This document shows, one piece after another, positions 13,618-17,234 of a stretch of DNA of 17,234 nt. Each line of letters opens with the position of its first letter. Position 1 is the stretch's first letter. The notes beneath the pieces are model-generated. The model was given only the letters and a program-made list of their open reading frames with translations. It did not search any database and had not been told where the DNA came from. Made by a program: the position numbers and the translations under genes. The stretch comes from Elusimicrobia bacterium RIFCSPLOWO2_12_FULL_59_9 (GTDB lineage Bacteria > Elusimicrobiota > Elusimicrobia > O2-12-FULL-59-9): assembly GCA_001800185.1 (NCBI GenBank), contig MGUX01000133.1, positions 1 to 17,234 of the forward strand, given 5' to 3'.

Positions 13618-14414
13618 CTTCTCCCTCCCGCCACGGCCGCGTCCGGTCGGACGTAATGGGCGATTTTCAAAAAAGACTCCGGGTTCAAGCTGTCGCCGCC
13701 CACCAAAGCTCCGTCGACGTCCGGCTGGGCCATCAAATCGCCGATGTTGTCGGGCTTGACCGAACCGCCGTATAAAATTCGCGCCGATTGAGCCAGGGGA
13801 TCGCCTTTGGCTTTGGCCAGAAGCTTGCGGATATAGAGGTGCGCCTCCTGGGCTTGATGCGGCTTGGCCGTTTGCCCGGTGCCGATGGCCCACACCGGCT
13901 CATAGGCGACGACCAGCGCGCTCAAGCCGCCCGGCGCGGAGCCTTCCAGAGCCTGAGTCACCTGCCTCTGAAGCACGAGAAACATCTGCTGGGACTGCCT
14001 CTCTTCCAGCGTTTCTCCCACGCATAAAATCGGAATCAATCCGGCGCGCAGGGCCGCGCGCAGCTTCTTGCCTGCCACCGCGTCCGTCTCGCCCAAAATG
14101 TGGCGCCTTTCCGAATGGCCGATGATGGCGTAACGGCATCCGGCGTCCACAATCTGCCCCGGCGACACCTCGCCGGTGAAAGCCCCTTTGTCCTCCCAAT
14201 GCAGGTCCTGAGCTCCGAGACCGACCGCGGAGCCCTCCAGCACCCGGGCCACAAGCGCCAGCGCGGTGAAAGGCGGGGCGATCATCACCTCGCGCCCGAG
14301 CCCCGGTTCCACGCCCGCTTTGACCGCCTGGGCCAAATCCACGGCGCCCTGGAGGGTGTTATTCATCTTCCAGTTGCCGGCGATCAAAGGTCGGCGTAGC
14401 GGCGCTTGGGTCAT
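13614..14414 (-). CDS. tpiA: Triosephosphate isomerase
   Basis: 266 aa, slightly above the usual 250. All active-site regions are intact: AGNWKMN with Lys16, AIIGHSERR with the catalytic His, AYEPVWAIGTGQTA with the catalytic Glu, ARILYGGSVKPDN, and DGALVGGDSLNPESF. It interconverts glyceraldehyde-3-phosphate and dihydroxyacetone phosphate. It is the first gene of the BMC block and overlaps pduL by 4 nt. Since DeoC releases glyceraldehyde-3-phosphate, a dedicated isomerase beside the BMC makes sense, but it could equally be the cell's only copy. No encapsulation helix is seen. There is no clear Shine-Dalgarno; a small hairpin lies just upstream of the ATG. Confidence 0.97.
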   Translation of the reverse strand: MTQAPLRRPLIAGNWKMNNTLQGAVDLAQAVKAGVEPGLGREVMIAPPFTALALVARVLEGSAVGLGAQDLHWEDKGAFTGEVSPGQIVDAGCRYAIIGHSERRHILGETDAVAGKKLRAALRAGLIPILCVGETLEERQSQQMFLVLQRQVTQALEGSAPGGLSALVVAYEPVWAIGTGQTAKPHQAQEAHLYIRKLLAKAKGDPLAQSARILYGGSVKPDNIGDLMAQPDVDGALVGGDSLNPESFLKIAHYVRPDAAVAGGRS

Positions 14415-14421
14415 GGGAGAT

Positions 14422-14441
14422 TAGCCCGTTTTTGAGGGCTA
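14422..14441 (-). promoter_or_regulatory. Small hairpin directly upstream of tpiA start
   Basis: On the minus strand TAGCCC, an 8-nt loop and GGGCTA form a perfect 6-bp stem ending about 7 nt before the ATG. No Shine-Dalgarno sequence lies between stem and start. It could be a leader element affecting initiation; the stem is short, so chance is possible. Confidence 0.35.
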
Positions 14442-14452
14442 TTTGTCCACAG

Positions 14453-14494
14453 TTCATACTACAAAAAAAGCATTGTAAACTAAAGACGCGTCAA
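14453..14494 (-). promoter_or_regulatory. Candidate sigma70-like promoter region before tpiA
   Basis: The leader of tpiA is much more AT-rich than its surroundings. On the minus strand it reads TTGACG (14494-14489), TTTACA (14479-14474), a run of seven T, then TATGAA (14458-14453). TTTACA and TATGAA are 15 nt apart, close to but not at the ideal spacing; TACAAT (14477-14472) is an alternative -10 element. The sequence does not decide between them. This is the only obvious promoter-like patch before the BMC block. Confidence 0.3.
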
Positions 14495-14498
14495 CGAC

Positions 14499-14686
14499 AG
14501 TGGTAAGATGATGAAGTGATAAAGTGGTAGAGTGGTAAAGTGGCAGAGGGGAGGACGGCAAGCCTTCAGGACAGACATACGGAACGAGTTTTATCCACTT
14601 TTGCGCTTGGTACCACTTTATCACTCTACCACTTTACCACTTAGCCACTCTATCACTCTATCACTCGACCACTGTATCACTCTATT
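14499..14686. repeat. Octamer-periodic tandem repeat forming a long imperfect inverted repeat
   Basis: On the plus strand, AGTGGTAA/AGTGGTAG/AGTGATAA-type octamers run from about 14499 to 14546. The complementary type (CACTTTAC, CACTCTAC, CACTCTAT) runs from about 14613 to 14686. The 30 nt at 14514-14543 and at 14613-14642 are reverse complements with two mismatches, separated by 69 nt, so the region could form a large stem-loop. The right arm continues as seven or more octamers to the end of the 5'-nucleotidase gene and includes its stop codon. Otherwise the 14415-14681 spacer holds only the tpiA leader. Confidence 0.85.
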
Positions 14687-16214
14687 CCTTCTCTATCTTG
14701 CGGATTCTGCGGCCTTGAGGGACGCGGACGGTTTTTTGATCCAGCACGCATTGCGACAACGCGTCCCGGACCCAGATTTCCAGTTTGCGCGGCTCAAGCC
14801 CGTCCCGAAAAACTCCAAAACCGTCTCCGCCCTCGACCAGATAATCCGGCAAAACGGCGAGGTAGATCCCGTTCAAATCCACCAGCTTGCCTCCGATCCA
14901 AACACGCCCCAGGGTTTTCTGTCCGGAGCGGCCCTGGCCGTATTCCATCGCCAAACCTGAAATTTGTAGAAAACCTGGCGAGCGGCGCAGAGCGTGCGAG
15001 AGGGCCCTCCGGATTTGCAGGCCGCTTAAACGCAGCGTCATCAAGGAATTGTCAAACGGCATCACTTGAAAAATATCCCGCCGCGTGAGAACCCCGCGGG
15101 ACAAGTCGCTGCGCAGGCCGCCGGAGTTGATGAACGCCACGTCGCTTTGAGCCCGCCGGCGCATGCAGTCGGCGGACCAATTGCCCAAAGCGGAATCCGC
15201 CCCCCGCCCCCTTTTTAGATCCGCTTCGGCCCTTCCCAGCTTTTCGTCCATGCGGGCGGCCGCCTTTTCTCGCCAGCGCGCCGCCAGAGCGCCCATTGCC
15301 GGGTCCTCTCCCCATGACTCCGTCCGCAGCGCCAACAGCCGGCTTTCCGAGCGCACGACCCGCTGCGTTTCTCGCGAAACCGTCAATACCGCCCGGCCCG
15401 CATGCGTCAAGGCATGCCCGGCCTGGACGATTCGGGTCCCGTGCGTCGGCTCCACGAATCCCTCCGGCAAAAGGGTATGGCTATGCCCGCCGACGATGAG
15501 ATCAATCCCCTCCACCCGCGCGGCCAGGCCCGCGTCGTCGAAGTCCTGCGCCTTCGAAAGATCTTTGGGAAAACCCATATGGGTCAGGGCGATGACGACC
15601 GCCGCGCCGGCTTTCCGGAGCTCCGCCGCCTGCGCGCGCGCCGTCTCGATTTCCCTGCGGAAATCGAGGCCCGCCACGTTGCGGGGAAAGGAAAGCCCCG
15701 GAGTCTCGCGGGTGACCAACCCAAAAATGCCGACGCGGATTCCCGACACCTCGCGAATGATTCGGGGCGTCAAATAGTCCGGCGGACGGCCCGTTTCCAG
15801 CTCGTAAACGTTGGCCCCGAGCACCGGAAATTTTGCCTGCCGCGCGAGCCGCATTAAAGCCGCCTGGCCGAAATCAAACTCATGGTTTCCCACGGCCGCC
15901 GCGCTGTAAGCGAGCGCGTTCATGCAGTCCATGACCGCTTCGCCGCGGCTCAAGCTCCCTTCGGGGGTGCCCTGAAACCAATCGCCGGCGTCTAAAAGCA
16001 AGTAGGGGCTTGTCTCGCGCTGCAGGACGGCCGACAATACCGCGAACCCCCCTTCCCGCTTTTTCCCCGTCCCGTGCGGCATGATCCAGCCATGAATGTC
16101 GTTGGTGTGGTAGACCACGATCTGGGCGTCTTCGGAGAAAGCGGGGCCGGCGAGCCGGAGGACGAAAAGGAGGGCGAGGAAAAACCCGGGGACTTTATTT
16201 GAGAACGAGCGCAT
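14682..16214 (-). CDS. Secreted 5'-nucleotidase / UshA-family metallophosphatase
   Basis: 510 aa from the ATG at 16214; an in-frame TTG 12 codons earlier is the alternative. The N terminus is a signal peptide: MRSFSNKV, a hydrophobic run GFFLALLFVLRLAG, then AFSED. Metal-binding motifs of the calcineurin-like domain follow in order: HTNDIHG, DAGDWFQGTPEG, GNHEFDFG, LTHMGF and GGHSHT. The C-terminal nucleotidase domain contains FINSGGLRSDL, FQVMPFDNSLM and LPDYLVEGGDGF. It should hydrolyse nucleotides or related phosphate esters outside the cytoplasm. A link to the BMC through deoxynucleoside scavenging is conceivable but unproven. It overlaps the end of the upstream gene by 20 nt, and its last codons run into the octamer repeat. 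Confidence 0.93.
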   Translation of the reverse strand: MRSFSNKVPGFFLALLFVLRLAGPAFSEDAQIVVYHTNDIHGWIMPHGTGKKREGGFAVLSAVLQRETSPYLLLDAGDWFQGTPEGSLSRGEAVMDCMNALAYSAAAVGNHEFDFGQAALMRLARQAKFPVLGANVYELETGRPPDYLTPRIIREVSGIRVGIFGLVTRETPGLSFPRNVAGLDFRREIETARAQAAELRKAGAAVVIALTHMGFPKDLSKAQDFDDAGLAARVEGIDLIVGGHSHTLLPEGFVEPTHGTRIVQAGHALTHAGRAVLTVSRETQRVVRSESRLLALRTESWGEDPAMGALAARWREKAAARMDEKLGRAEADLKRGRGADSALGNWSADCMRRRAQSDVAFINSGGLRSDLSRGVLTRRDIFQVMPFDNSLMTLRLSGLQIRRALSHALRRSPGFLQISGLAMEYGQGRSGQKTLGRVWIGGKLVDLNGIYLAVLPDYLVEGGDGFGVFRDGLEPRKLEIWVRDALSQCVLDQKTVRVPQGRRIRKIEKE

Positions 16215-16809
16215 CGCCGAGAATCTCAACGGCTTGATGGCCGTTATCAAATATATTGGAAAAACGCTTATAGATTTCCTGAATCTTGAGTATCTCCACC
16301 GCGTTGGGCCGGTTCAATAGTTCCCGGCGAAATTCTAGAAAAGCCTTCTCGCCGCGGGCCGCCGATTGCCGGGCCCGTATCAAAGGTTGGGCGGCCGTTC
16401 GCCGCGCGCCGCTAAAGCAAGCCACCGCGCCGGAGATTTCCTGAAGCATCCGCAGAGAGAAGCGAGCGAGCTCCCTTAACGGCTCCTCCGGCTTGACGGC
16501 GAAGCGCCGCATTTCATCGAGCGCCGATTCGGCTTCCCCGGCGATGAGCTCAAATAAGCCCGCCAAGCGGGATAAATCCGCCGCGGTAAGAGTGCCGGCA
16601 GGCTGGGCGCCGGCCGGTTGGGCGCCCGCCGCCTGCTCCAAAAGGAGCGTCCATTTGCGCGCCTGGCGGACGTGCGCGGCCACCGCCCCGGCCCGCTCCT
16701 CCTTCAAAGAGGACAGATAATCGCAGAGCGCCTCCAGCGCCTTTTCCACCTGCAAGGCCTGTTCATACAGTTTCGCCACGGGAGCCAATTTTCTCTTAAA
16801 AAGGAACAT
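16195..16809 (-). CDS. DUF47 / PhoU-like helical protein
   Basis: 204 aa, almost entirely helical. The N terminus (MFLFKRKLAPVAKLYEQALQ) and the C-terminal part (VEILKIQEIYKRFSNIFDNG followed by AVEILGDALVLK) match the general pattern of DUF47 proteins, distant PhoU relatives usually paired with a Pit-type phosphate transporter. No transporter is visible here. A short in-frame tandem (AGAQP twice, residues about 60-72) interrupts the helical sequence and looks like a small repeat expansion. Role in phosphate uptake regulation is inferred from the family only. Confidence 0.65.
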   Translation of the reverse strand: MFLFKRKLAPVAKLYEQALQVEKALEALCDYLSSLKEERAGAVAAHVRQARKWTLLLEQAAGAQPAGAQPAGTLTAADLSRLAGLFELIAGEAESALDEMRRFAVKPEEPLRELARFSLRMLQEISGAVACFSGARRTAAQPLIRARQSAARGEKAFLEFRRELLNRPNAVEILKIQEIYKRFSNIFDNGHQAVEILGDALVLK

Positions 16810-16814
16810 GGCGG

Positions 16815-17234
16815 TCAGAACCTCTTTGAAACTATTTCCTGAAACCGCCCGGCATTTTCCAGAGAGAACTCATGATCAAAAAGAACGTAAACGTCGCCGG
16901 CGCGGCAGGCGTCCGCCAGGCGCTCCAGCTCGGGGCCGGAAAAGCGGCGCCCCGCGGCCCGCCGCAAGGCCGTTTTTCCGGGAAGCCTGAAATATTGAAC
17001 GGGGCCCGGCAGGGGCGGCGTCTGAGAAGGGTCGATGCCGCAAACAAGATTCAAGTCCCGGCACACCTTGCCGACCAGCCGGGAATTCCACGATTTTCCC
17101 TCCGGCTCCCACACGAAAATGAAGCGCGAGCGGTCCACGCGCTTGAAGAAATCGTACATATTGCGCAGATGATCGGCATGCGGATAAAAACCGGCGGGCG
17201 TTTGAAAAATAATCAGGCGGCTTTGGAGCAGGCT
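16815..17234 (-). CDS. DUF72 (YecE-like) protein, 5' end beyond window
   Basis: 139 codons are visible, and the reading frame is open up to the right edge, so the true start lies outside. The visible part begins SLLQSRLIIFQTPAGFYPHA and contains FIFVWEPEGKSWN, DLNLVCGIDPSQTPPLPGPV, QYFRLPGK, RRFSGPELERLADAC and DVYVLFDHEFSLENAGRFQE. This succession (FQTP, VWEP, D-P, YFRL, DVYV, A-RF) is the C-terminal half of the TIM-barrel DUF72 family. The biochemical function of the family is not established. It ends 5 nt before the DUF47 gene, suggesting one transcript. Confidence 0.82.
   Translation of the reverse strand, partial: SLLQSRLIIFQTPAGFYPHADHLRNMYDFFKRVDRSRFIFVWEPEGKSWNSRLVGKVCRDLNLVCGIDPSQTPPLPGPVQYFRLPGKTALRRAAGRRFSGPELERLADACRAGDVYVLFDHEFSLENAGRFQEIVSKRF

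Noticed and set aside
13618..13893. N-terminal extension of the PduL frame
   Set aside because: It overlaps the well-conserved C-terminal part of triosephosphate isomerase and is Arg/Gly/Gln-rich noise; the TTG at 13617 with a strong ribosome site is better.
14443..14599. DnaA boxes: TTGTCCACA at 14443-14451 and TTATCCACT at 14591-14599
   Set aside because: Each differs from the TTATCCACA consensus at one position, they are 148 nt apart and not clustered, and no origin-type genes or AT-rich unwinding region accompany them. Chance matches are likely.
14610..14686. CRISPR array
   Set aside because: Units are only 8 nt with no unique spacers, and no cas genes are nearby; this is a simple tandem repeat.

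Overview
This 17.2 kb, GC-rich window carries genes only on the minus strand and contains an almost complete bacterial microcompartment (BMC) locus. Nothing in it names the organism. There is no rRNA or tRNA, and the protein families present are widespread. The gene set (DeoC, RpiB-like, PduP/EutE-like dehydrogenase, PduL and TIM with shell proteins) matches what has been called a sugar-phosphate-utilising (SPU) BMC, a type reported largely from poorly cultivated lineages. My guess is an uncultivated bacterium of an Elusimicrobia-like or other candidate phylum, held weakly.

Layout in the direction of transcription (right to left): a partial DUF72/YecE gene (17234-16815), a PhoU-like DUF47 protein (16809-16195) and a secreted 5'-nucleotidase/metallophosphatase (16214-14682). 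Next is a 267-nt spacer with octamer repeats and a candidate promoter. The BMC block follows: triosephosphate isomerase, PduL from a TTG start, BMC-H, BMC-P, acylating aldehyde dehydrogenase, tandem-domain BMC-T, RpiB-like isomerase, two BMC-P, deoxyribose-phosphate aldolase, BMC-H, and a 101-aa protein with an encapsulation-peptide-like N terminus. Without a convincing terminator the same strand continues into an 804-aa Ala/Pro/Glu-rich low-complexity protein, a DnaA-like AAA+ ATPase without the DnaA DNA-binding domain, a membrane-anchored GAF histidine kinase, and the 5' part of comM/yifB, which runs off the left edge.

Proposed metabolism (family knowledge plus inference): DeoC in the lumen cleaves 2-deoxyribose-5-phosphate to acetaldehyde and glyceraldehyde-3-phosphate. 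The dehydrogenase turns the aldehyde into acetyl-CoA, PduL makes acetyl-phosphate and recycles CoA, and TIM takes glyceraldehyde-3-phosphate into glycolysis. The RpiB-like protein may isomerise a sugar phosphate upstream, but the usual catalytic Cys position is Asp. No alcohol dehydrogenase, acetate kinase, cobalamin enzyme or Fe-S shell protein is visible here.

The most unusual feature is a family of short GC-rich, partly palindromic modular repeats lying in frame inside protein linkers. They occur in the DeoC, dehydrogenase and 101-aa protein linkers just after the encapsulation peptides, and in many copies in the two proteins downstream. One module occurs in opposite orientations in neighbouring genes, which suggests insertion of a mobile or repetitive element that is tolerated as disordered linker.
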